From Lachnospiraceae bacterium UBA1766 (GTDB taxonomy: Bacteria > Bacillota > Clostridia > Lachnospirales > Lachnospiraceae), in assembly GCA_002314715.1 (NCBI GenBank), contig DCGY01000035.1:1-5962 (forward strand): 5,962 nucleotides of DNA, in the 5' to 3' direction. A program made the translations under genes and the position numbers. Shown one piece after another: positions 1 to 4,783 of this stretch. Below the pieces are notes generated by a model that made no database searches, was not told the DNA's origin, and saw only the letters and a program-made list of their open reading frames with translations. The stretch's first letter is position 1, and the number at the start of each line of letters is the position of its first letter.

Positions 1-63
1 CTGGATTCGAACCAGCGAATGCAGCAGTCAAAGTGCTGTGCCTTACCGCTTGGCGATAGCCCT
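1..63 (-). tRNA. tRNA-Gln(TTG), 3' end cut by window start
   Basis: Read on the minus strand, this begins AGGGCTA (acceptor 5' side, 63-57), then T8, C9 and a D-arm GCC...GGC. The anticodon stem CAGCA/TGCTG encloses the loop CTTTGAC, giving anticodon TTG, which reads Gln codons CAA/CAG. The T-loop TTCGAAT is present with the CTGG/CCAG stem. The last T-stem pair, the 3' acceptor strand and the discriminator base lie outside the window. It is the third gene of the tRNA-Arg/tRNA-His/tRNA-Gln operon, 48 bp after tRNA-His, with no separate promoter visible in that gap. Identity is certain from the anticodon; only completeness is unknown. Confidence 0.95.
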
Positions 64-80
64 CTATTCGAACACCAAGC

Positions 81-94
81 GTGTCGCATGACAC
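81..94 (-). repeat. Small hairpin in the tRNA-His/tRNA-Gln spacer
   Basis: GTGTC (81-85) and GACAC (90-94) form a perfect 5-bp stem around a 4-nt loop inside the 48-bp spacer. No T-run follows, so it is not a terminator. Role unknown. It parallels the larger hairpin in the preceding tRNA spacer. Confidence 0.55.
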
Positions 95-111
95 ACTACA
101 CAGAATCAAAA

Positions 112-186
112 GGTGGATAAAGGGATTCGAACCCTTGGCCTCCAGAGCCACAATCTGGCGCGCTAACCAACTGCGCTATACCCACC
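112..186 (-). tRNA. tRNA-His(GTG)
   Basis: On the minus strand the acceptor GTGGGTA (185-179) pairs with TATCCAC (119-113). The anticodon stem CCAGA/TCTGG holds the loop TTGTGGC, giving anticodon GTG (His, CAC/CAT). The T-arm AAGGG-TTCGAAT-CCCTT is intact. An extra G at 186 faces C73 at 112, which is the G-1:C73 pair that marks tRNA-His and is the key identity element for histidyl-tRNA synthetase. It is therefore genome-encoded here. The 3' CCA is not encoded (C73 is followed by TTTT), so the CCA-adding enzyme must supply it. It is co-transcribed behind tRNA-Arg. Confidence 0.97.
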
Positions 187-215
187 ATATAGCCATTCAT
201 GTTCTGGCGTAAACT

Positions 216-244
216 ACCGGATGTCTGTTTCCGGAACATCCGGT
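216..244 (-). repeat. Perfect inverted repeat in the tRNA-Arg/tRNA-His spacer
   Basis: ACCGGATGT (216-224) is perfectly complementary to ACATCCGGT (236-244), a 9-bp stem with an 11-nt loop. A further GCGT (207-210) / ACGC (248-251) pairing can extend it across short A/T internal loops. There is no T-run on either strand, so it is not a standard terminator. In the tRNA precursor it would form a stable hairpin between two mature tRNAs, which could act in processing or pausing. That role is inferred. Confidence 0.8.
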
Positions 245-254
245 AAAACGCTAG

Positions 255-328
<74 letters not shown>

Positions 329-367
329 ATGAATGCTCGTCGGTTGTTTTTCAAACTGACGAAGCAT

Positions 368-396
368 ATTGTATCTCAAATAGGAGCGTTTGTCAA
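368..396 (-). promoter_or_regulatory. Sigma-A promoter of the tRNA-Arg/His/Gln operon
   Basis: On the minus strand this is TTGACA (396-391), a 17-bp spacer and TACAAT (373-368), which matches 11 of 12 consensus bases. Start of transcription should fall near 360-362. Immediately upstream (397-419) is an A-rich stretch with A7 and A5 tracts on the promoter's coding strand, which resembles an UP element as expected for stable-RNA promoters. The leader before tRNA-Arg can partly fold (GTC 339-341 with GAC 358-360). Confidence 0.92.
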
Positions 397-496
397 CAGT
401 ATTTTTAGATTTTTTTAGAGAGTTCACGAATTTGTTTTTGTCTCAATTTCTCCCTTTGTTTTCCCTTCTCAAAATGCCCCCTTCTGCCCATTTTTA
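397..496. other. Divergent control region between the tRNA operon and the permease
   Basis: This 100-bp stretch separates the -35 boxes of the two divergent promoters and is part of the gene-free interval 329-637. Positions 397-419 are A/T-rich, with T7 and T5 tracts on the plus strand, and probably serve the tRNA promoter. Positions 430-495 are strongly pyrimidine-rich on the plus strand, with runs of T and C and few purines. No ORF, hairpin or repeat of note is visible. Confidence 0.6.
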
Positions 497-525
497 TTGA
501 CAAAATCCGATTCCTTCTGTACAAT
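497..525 (+). promoter_or_regulatory. Sigma-A promoter of the permease gene
   Basis: TTGACA (497-502), a spacer of exactly 17 bp and TACAAT (520-525) match 11 of 12 consensus bases. The expected start is near 532, leaving an untranslated leader of about 105 nt before the ATG at 638. A promoter this strong in front of a repeat-rich leader suggests that output is restrained by a repressor or by the leader RNA. That is inferred. Confidence 0.9.
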
Positions 526-526
526 A

Positions 527-577
527 ACTTTAACGCATTAAAGCGCAACGCTTTAGTGTGTTACACTTTAACGCATT
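527..577 (+). promoter_or_regulatory. Repeat cluster at the permease transcription start (candidate operator or leader structure)
   Basis: The 13-mer ACTTTAACGCATT occurs exactly twice (527-539 and 565-577). The first copy is part of a perfect inverted repeat, CTTTAA-CGCA-TTAAAG (528-543). Overlapping it is TAAAGCG-CAA-CGCTTTA (539-555), a perfect 7-bp hairpin, then AGTGT-GTT-ACACT (555-567). The core AACGC(A/T)TT appears three times (532, 547, 570). These pairings share bases and cannot all form at once. Their position over the start site fits a repressor operator, such as a LacI- or AraC-type site. Their location in the transcript also fits an RNA switch. The sequence shows the repeats; the function is inference, and I recognise no known riboswitch class. 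Confidence 0.6.
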
Positions 578-609
578 GTATCTCGAAAGCGTGCCATATG
601 AGGCAATGC
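573..609 (+). repeat. Further inverted repeats in the permease leader
   Basis: GCATTG (573-578) is the exact complement of CAATGC (604-609), and within it TGCC (592-595) can pair with GGCA (602-605). The two share bases 604-605, so they are alternatives. The 5' arm GCATTG also overlaps the second copy of the ACTTTAACGCATT repeat. The ribosome binding site starts 16 nt after the 3' arm, so this element lies close enough to affect initiation. No known RNA family is recognised. Confidence 0.45.
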
Positions 610-624
610 AAAATAACTTCTTAT

Positions 625-629
625 GGAGG
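625..629 (+). promoter_or_regulatory. Ribosome binding site that sets the permease start
   Basis: GGAGG lies 8 nt before the ATG at 638. An earlier in-frame ATG at 623 overlaps this Shine-Dalgarno itself (ATGGAGG) and has no ribosome binding site of its own. The start at 638 is therefore preferred and the protein is 527, not 532, residues. Confidence 0.9.
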
Positions 630-637
630 AAAAAACA

Positions 638-2221
638 ATGACAGTAGTACTAAGTTCTATTCTTCTTGTTATTTTCTTTGCTGTAATGATTGCAGTAGGA
701 TTTTACACAAGAAAAAATGCAACCGATGTAAATGGTTTCGTACTGGGCGGTCGTTCCGTAGGTCCCTGGCTTACCGCATTTGCTTTTGGTACATCTTATT
801 TTTCAGCAGTAATCTTTGTTGGTTACGCAGGCCAGTTTGGTTGGCTCTTTGGCCAGGCTGCCACATGGGCCGGTTTGGGAAATGCCTTTATCGGATCTCT
901 TTTGGCTTGGAACGTCCTTGGAAGAAGAACCCGTATCATGACCCAGAGTCTTGATGCCAAGACCATGCCGGATTACTTCGGAAAGAGATTTCATTCCACC
1001 CCCTTAAAGGTAGCAGCATCTGTAATTGTATTTATTTTCTTAATTCCTTACACTGCTTCCCTTTACAACGGTCTTTCCAGTTTGTTCGGTCTTGTATTTG
1101 ATATTCCTTACTGGGTTGTAATTGCAGTAATGGCTGTATTAACCGGTATGTACGTTATTTTCGGTGGTTATATGGCTACCGCGATTAACGACTTTATTCA
1201 GGGTATTATTATGTTGTTCGGTATTACCGCAGTTATTTTGGCGGTTATTAACGACAACGGCGGTTTATTGGCAGCTTGCCAGAAGCTTTCCGCTGTTCCC
1301 GCAGAAGGCTGGACCGGTGGTGCTTACACCTCCTTCTTCGGTCCCAATCCCGTGTTCCTTCTTTTCGTTGTTATCCTTACCTCTCTTGGTACCTGGGGTC
1401 TTCCTCAGATGGTTGGTAAGTTCTACTCCATTAAGAGTGAAAACGATATCCATAAGGGAACCGTTATTTCCACCGTGTTTGCTATTATCGTAGCAGGCGG
1501 ATGCTACTTCCTTGGTGGTTTCGGCAGATTGTATGCAGACAAGGATATCTACAGTGCTTCCGGTGCCGTATTATTCGATAAGATTGTTCCTGCAATGCTT
1601 TCCACTCTTTCTCCTGTTATTGTAGCAGTGGTTATCGTATTGGTTCTTTCCGCTTCCATGTCAACCCTTTCATCTCTCGTATTGACATCCAGCTCAACCT
1701 TTACGCTTGATGTTATTAAGCCTGCTATGGCAAAGAAGAAGGAAATGACCGAGAAGCAGCAGGTTACCATCATGAGAGCATTTATTGTAGTGTTCATCAT
1801 CATTTCTGCAATCATTGCAATCATTAAGGATTCTCATCCCGAATTAACCTTCATCGCTCAGATGATGGGTGTCTCATGGGGTGCACTTGCAGGCGCTTTC
1901 CTGGCTCCTTTCCTCTACGGTTTGTATTGGAAGGGTGTAACCAAGGCTTCTGTTATTGTCTGTTTCATTTGGGGTACCGGCCTTGCTTCTATTCAGTTCC
2001 TGATCAGCATGAAGGTAATCAGCAATGCAAATTGGCCTGCAATCCTTAAGTTTACGACCCAGAACTCTATTTACTCCGGCGCCATCGCTATGATGGTCGG
2101 ACTCATCCTTGTTCCTGTTGTAAGCCTTCTGACCAGAAAGCATGCAACCAAGGACGCAGACAAGATGTTTGAATGCTTCGAAGAAAAGGTTCAGGTTTCC
2201 AAGAAATCCGCACTTGACTAA
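638..2221 (+). CDS. Sodium:solute symporter family permease, substrate unknown
   Basis: The 527-residue protein is almost wholly hydrophobic. It has about 13 predicted membrane helices, roughly at 5-23, 46-66, 72-93, 124-144, 156-176, 184-205, 236-256, 272-292, 318-346, 378-398, 405-427, 434-457 and 478-498, which is the LeuT-fold layout of the SSS family (PutP, PanF, SGLT relatives). Family marks are FVLGGRSVG (34-42) after helix 1, GGYMATAINDFIQG (176-189, the GGxxAxxxxDxxQ signature) and the Ser/Thr-rich LSASMSTLSS (337-346). That last segment corresponds to the helix that supplies Na2-site ligands in PutP. The family imports a solute with Na+ at the cytoplasmic membrane. The substrate cannot be told from sequence: sugars, amino acids, carboxylates and pantothenate are all known within the family. 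It is monocistronic, with its own promoter and terminator. Two-fold codons lean to C/G endings (TTC, TAC, AAC, AAG), suggesting good expression. Confidence 0.93.
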   Translation: MTVVLSSILLVIFFAVMIAVGFYTRKNATDVNGFVLGGRSVGPWLTAFAFGTSYFSAVIFVGYAGQFGWLFGQAATWAGLGNAFIGSLLAWNVLGRRTRIMTQSLDAKTMPDYFGKRFHSTPLKVAASVIVFIFLIPYTASLYNGLSSLFGLVFDIPYWVVIAVMAVLTGMYVIFGGYMATAINDFIQGIIMLFGITAVILAVINDNGGLLAACQKLSAVPAEGWTGGAYTSFFGPNPVFLLFVVILTSLGTWGLPQMVGKFYSIKSENDIHKGTVISTVFAIIVAGGCYFLGGFGRLYADKDIYSASGAVLFDKIVPAMLSTLSPVIVAVVIVLVLSASMSTLSSLVLTSSSTFTLDVIKPAMAKKKEMTEKQQVTIMRAFIVVFIIISAIIAIIKDSHPELTFIAQMMGVSWGALAGAFLAPFLYGLYWKGVTKASVIVCFIWGTGLASIQFLISMKVISNANWPAILKFTTQNSIYSGAIAMMVGLILVPVVSLLTRKHATKDADKMFECFEEKVQVSKKSALD

Positions 2222-2246
2222 CTTACGAACAAGTTCATAAGCAAAC

Positions 2247-2293
2247 AAAAAAGACTTAAATCTTTGCAAACGCATTGATTTAAGTCTTTTTTT
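2247..2293. terminator. Bidirectional intrinsic terminator shared by permease and tRNA-Pro
   Basis: GACTTAAATC (2253-2262) and GATTTAAGTC (2277-2286) form a perfect 10-bp stem flanked by A6 (2247-2252) and T7 (2287-2293), so the duplex extends to 16 bp. The loop is 14 nt. Reading right it ends in seven T, stopping the permease transcript 26 bp after its stop codon. Reading left it ends in six T (complement of the A-run), stopping the tRNA-Pro transcript just after the tRNA. This is a textbook terminator between convergent genes. Confidence 0.93.
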
Positions 2294-2294
2294 A

Positions 2295-2369
2295 TCGGGG
2301 TGACAGGATTCGAACCTGCGACCCCCTGGTCCCAAACCAGGTACTCTAGCCAAGCTGAGCCACACCCCG
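2295..2369 (-). tRNA. tRNA-Pro(TGG)
   Basis: On the minus strand the acceptor CGGGGTG (2369-2363) pairs perfectly with CACCCCG (2302-2296), with discriminator A at 2295. The anticodon stem CCTGG/CCAGG encloses TTTGGGA, giving anticodon TGG, which reads CCA and by wobble other CCN codons. The T-arm GCAGG-TTCGAAT-CCTGT is intact. Length is 75 nt with no encoded CCA. It lies convergent to the permease and uses the shared terminator that starts 2 nt beyond its 3' end. Confidence 0.97.
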
Positions 2370-2381
2370 AAAACACGTGTT

Positions 2382-2410
2382 ATTATATAACAGGCTTTTC
2401 GCTCTGTCAA
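2382..2410 (-). promoter_or_regulatory. Consensus sigma-A promoter of tRNA-Pro
   Basis: On the minus strand this is TTGACA (2410-2405), a 17-bp spacer and TATAAT (2387-2382), a full 12 of 12 match. Transcription should start near 2375, only about 6 nt before the mature tRNA. The start lies inside the perfect palindrome AACACGTGTT (2372-2381). An A7 tract at 2418-2424 (as T on the plus strand) sits just upstream as a possible UP element. The -35 box lies only 22 bp beyond the yfcE stop codon. Confidence 0.93.
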
Positions 2411-2432
2411 CACACATTTTTTTGAAATACTT

Positions 2433-2909
2433 TTACAGATATGCAATGTTAAAAAACGGGTTGTTTAACTGATCAAACTCCAAAATACAATAGGAAGGTC
2501 TTCTTCCGTCCTGTCTCGGATATGAGATACTGCCCGGATTTACCACATATACCCCATTGATTTTTTCCACATAAGGTTTATGGGTATGTCCAAAAAACAC
2601 AATATCCTTCTTCTTGGCTGCTGCCTCATGGGCAAGCACTTCCATCCCCATGGAAACATAATAATGATGGCCGTGGGTAACCATGATCTCGTAACCGTTT
2701 ACCTCGAAATCCGCTTCTTTAGGCAAATCCGAAAAGAAATCATTATTCCCGCGAACCATATATACAGGGCAGTTTGCCGCCTGAATAATCTGCGCTTCAC
2801 TGCCTTCCACATCGCCGCAATGAACCACAATATCCGGTTTATGCATTTCCACTACCTTGAAATAATTCTCGTTTCGCTTGTGAGTATCACTAACGATAAG
2901 TATCTTCAT
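2433..2909 (-). CDS. yfcE: YfcE/MJ0936-family metallophosphoesterase
   Basis: The 158-residue protein has the whole set of metal ligands of a small calcineurin-type phosphoesterase: SDTH (D8, H10), CGDVEG (D33), RGNND (N55), THGHH (H79) and FGHTH (H108, H110), then NPGS (124-127). This is the dimetal site of the MJ0936/YfcE family of cytosolic phosphodiesterases, which act on phosphodiester substrates in vitro and whose physiological substrate is generally unsettled. Length is typical. Its ATG lies within the 3' end of rdgB: the two overlap by 20 nt in different frames. The nearest Shine-Dalgarno-like AAGGA is about 11 nt upstream, slightly far, so translational coupling to rdgB is likely. 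It is the last protein gene of the operon. No terminator is visible after it before the tRNA-Pro promoter. Confidence 0.93.
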   Translation of the reverse strand: MKILIVSDTHKRNENYFKVVEMHKPDIVVHCGDVEGSEAQIIQAANCPVYMVRGNNDFFSDLPKEADFEVNGYEIMVTHGHHYYVSMGMEVLAHEAAAKKKDIVFFGHTHKPYVEKINGVYVVNPGSISYPRQDGRRPSYCILEFDQLNNPFFNIAYL

Positions 2910-3498
2910 ATTTCATCAGTTCCTTCTTCATAAGTTCCAATGCTTTTCCTCTGTGACTTACCTGATTTTTCTCTTCCTCGGAAAGCTCTGCCGTAGTTTT
3001 TCCAAATTCAGGCACATAGAAAATAGGGTCATATCCGAAACCGTTTTCTCCTTTTTCTTCATAACCGATCCGACCTTCGATGGTGGCTCTTGTAGTCAAT
3101 TCCCGCTTGTCGGGAAGCACTGCCGCAATGGCACATACGAAACGAGCGGTTCGATCTTCATCTGCCACCCCTTCCAATCTGCGAATGATTTCTCCATTCT
3201 TGATACGATAGGAAGTATCCTCTCCCATAAATCTAGCGGAAAAAATACCCGGTTCTTTGTTCATGGCATCTACTTCCAATCCGGAGTCGTCTGCCATTAC
3301 GATGTCATCTGTATATTGTGCAACAGCTCTAGCCTTTATCATGGCATTTTCTTCATAGGTCTTGCCGTCTTCCACGATATCAATCTGAATTCCGGCTTCC
3401 TTCATGGACACCACTTCCATACCAAGATCAGCCAAAATCATTCGGATTTCCTTTACTTTTCCTGCATTTCCGGTTGCAAATACAATTCTCTTCTTCAT
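2890..3498 (-). CDS. rdgB: XTP/dITP pyrophosphatase, RdgB/HAM1 family
   Basis: The enzyme hydrolyses dITP, ITP and XTP to the monophosphate and pyrophosphate, keeping deaminated purines out of DNA and RNA. All family motifs are present in the 202 residues: ATGNAGKVKE (8-17, triphosphate binding), YEENA (48-52), ADDSGLEVDA (69-78, catalytic and metal-binding acidic residues), PGIFSAR (83-89), ENGFGYDPIF (151-160, base recognition) and SHRGKA (181-186). Length matches the usual 190-205. The start is set by AAGGAG 6 nt before the ATG. It follows the methyltransferase stop codon by 15 nt and overlaps yfcE by 20 nt, so the three genes form one operon. The rdgB-yfcE pairing is common in Firmicutes. 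Confidence 0.96.
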   Translation of the reverse strand: MKKRIVFATGNAGKVKEIRMILADLGMEVVSMKEAGIQIDIVEDGKTYEENAMIKARAVAQYTDDIVMADDSGLEVDAMNKEPGIFSARFMGEDTSYRIKNGEIIRRLEGVADEDRTARFVCAIAAVLPDKRELTTRATIEGRIGYEEKGENGFGYDPIFYVPEFGKTTAELSEEEKNQVSHRGKALELMKKELMKYEDTYR

Positions 3499-3513
3499 GT
3501 ATCTCTCCTTATC

Positions 3514-4668
3514 CTACTGCTGTTTCTCCTGCTTTGGGGGCTTCGGTCCCATAAACTGGTAATAGTAGGTTTTCATCATACCATTGTATATTTTACGATT
3601 TTTATCGGCTTTTCTTCCAATATAGGTCTCTGCCTGTTCATATCCCGTAATCATGCAGAGACTCCAGGAATCCAGTGCCCGGAAACGCTCTCCAATCACC
3701 TTGTAAAGTGCCGGCATTTCTTCCTTTTCCTGCAAGCGCTCACCGTAAGGCGGGTTTGTGATGATAAAACCATATTTTTTGCTGTGGCTTAATTGATCCA
3801 CACCACGTCTTTGAAAATGAATCTTGGATTCCACTCCCGCAAGCTTCGCATTCTCTCTGGCAATGGAAACCATGGAATCATCCAGGTCAAAGCCCTGAAT
3901 ATCGGTTTCTACCGATAAATCCATTAATTCTCTTGCTTCATCAATGGTATCATACCAGTTGCGTTTCGCCACGATATGAGACCAGCTCTCCGCCGTAAAA
4001 TGACGGTTCATTCCGGGTGCCATATTGCAAGCCATCATAGCTGCTTCAATAGGAATGGTACCGCTTCCGCAAAAGGGATCGATTAATATTCTGCTTTTAT
4101 TCCAAGGCGTCAGCATAATCATGGCAGCTGCCAGATTCTCCGCAATGGGTGCTTTTGCAGTCAGTTTACGATAGCCTCTCTTGTGAAGGGATTCCCCTGT
4201 GCTGTCCAACCCAACCACCACCTCGTCTTTCATCAAAAAGACTCTCAGCGGAAAAGAAGCACCATTTTCCTGCAACCAGTTAATGCTATAAACTCCTTTT
4301 AAGCGCTCCACAATGGCCTTTTTCATAACACTTTGAATATCGGAGGGGCTGAATAACTTGGACTTTACGCTGGCTGCCTTTGCCACCCAGCATTTTCCGT
4401 CCACCGGAATATATTCTTCCCAGGGAATCGCTTTCGTACCCTGGAACAGTTCTTCGTAGGTTTCCGCATGAAAACTGCCCAGCTTTATGAGAATTCTCTC
4501 TGCCGTCCTAAGAAATACATTTGCACGGCACAAAGCCTCCTCATCTCCAAAGAAGGTGACTCTTCCGTCTGCCACTTCTGTAATATCATATCCCAAATCG
4601 ATTATTTCTCTTTTCAAAACCGCTTCCATGCCAAAGTGACAGGGTGCTATTAATTCGAATCTTCTCAT
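3514..4668 (-). CDS. THUMP-domain class I RNA methyltransferase (RlmL/YpsC family)
   Basis: The 384-residue protein begins MRRFELIAPCHFGMEAV. It carries an N-terminal THUMP RNA-binding region (about 44-155) followed by a Rossmann-fold methyltransferase of the UPF0020 group. Motif I is DPFCGSGTIPIEAA (197-210, SAM binding), FDLDDSM (260-266) should bind the SAM ribose, and the catalytic motif IV is TNPPYGERL (304-312), an NPPY type that methylates exocyclic amino groups. Relatives such as the N-terminal half of E. coli RlmL make m2G2445 in 23S rRNA. The exact target here is inferred only. An in-frame ATG at 4740 would add 24 residues but lies upstream of the promoter and within the terminator hairpin of the next gene. 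The ATG at 4668, with AAGGGG 9 nt before it, is preferred. First gene of the operon with rdgB and yfcE. Confidence 0.9.
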   Translation of the reverse strand: MRRFELIAPCHFGMEAVLKREIIDLGYDITEVADGRVTFFGDEEALCRANVFLRTAERILIKLGSFHAETYEELFQGTKAIPWEEYIPVDGKCWVAKAASVKSKLFSPSDIQSVMKKAIVERLKGVYSINWLQENGASFPLRVFLMKDEVVVGLDSTGESLHKRGYRKLTAKAPIAENLAAAMIMLTPWNKSRILIDPFCGSGTIPIEAAMMACNMAPGMNRHFTAESWSHIVAKRNWYDTIDEARELMDLSVETDIQGFDLDDSMVSIARENAKLAGVESKIHFQRRGVDQLSHSKKYGFIITNPPYGERLQEKEEMPALYKVIGERFRALDSWSLCMITGYEQAETYIGRKADKNRKIYNGMMKTYYYQFMGPKPPKQEKQQ

Positions 4669-4702
4669 CCTTCGGTTCCCCTTCGGTTCTAATATAGGAT
4701 AT

Positions 4703-4731
4703 AGTATATCTGTTTTTTCCCGGTATGTAAA
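4703..4731 (-). promoter_or_regulatory. Promoter of the methyltransferase-rdgB-yfcE operon
   Basis: On the minus strand this is TTTACA (4731-4726), a 17-bp spacer and TATACT (4708-4703), matching 10 of 12 consensus bases. The expected start is near 4697, giving a leader of about 29 nt to the ATG at 4668. Its -35 box overlaps the 3' arm of the terminator hairpin of the upstream gene by three bases (4729-4731). This promoter position also argues against the longer annotation of the methyltransferase from 4740. Confidence 0.75.
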
Positions 4732-4758
4732 TAGGGACACCCAAGGGCGTCCCTATTT
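4729..4758 (-). terminator. Terminator-like hairpin after the HAAS-type gene
   Basis: AAATAGGGAC (4729-4738) and GTCCCTATTT (4749-4758) form a perfect 10-bp stem. The 10-nt interior has further CCC/GGG complementarity after an A-C mismatch. On the minus strand it lies 25 bp after the stop codon of the HAAS-like gene. The downstream T-run is only TTT before ACA, so termination may be leaky and read-through into the methyltransferase operon is possible. Its last three bases are shared with the -35 box of that operon's promoter. Confidence 0.7.
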
Positions 4759-4783
4759 GTCAGAATATATAAATTTTTCCAAG

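Noticed and set aside
216..244. Spacer hairpin as a transcription terminator for tRNA-Arg
   Set aside because: No T-run follows the stem on either strand, and tRNA-His and tRNA-Gln downstream have no promoter of their own.
556..954. Plus-strand 132-codon frame overlapping the permease start
   Set aside because: It lies in another frame of the permease gene, is rich in Cys/Arg/Trp with no recognisable domain, and has no ribosome binding site.
1874..2446. Minus-strand 190-codon frame crossing the tRNA-Pro gene and terminator
   Set aside because: It runs through tRNA-Pro, the shared terminator and the permease coding region, so it cannot be a real protein gene.
2953..3792. Plus-strand 279-codon frame opposite rdgB and the methyltransferase
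   Set aside because: It is antisense to two well-supported genes and its sequence has the His/Phe/Ser-rich look of an antisense shadow. No ribosome binding site or domain.
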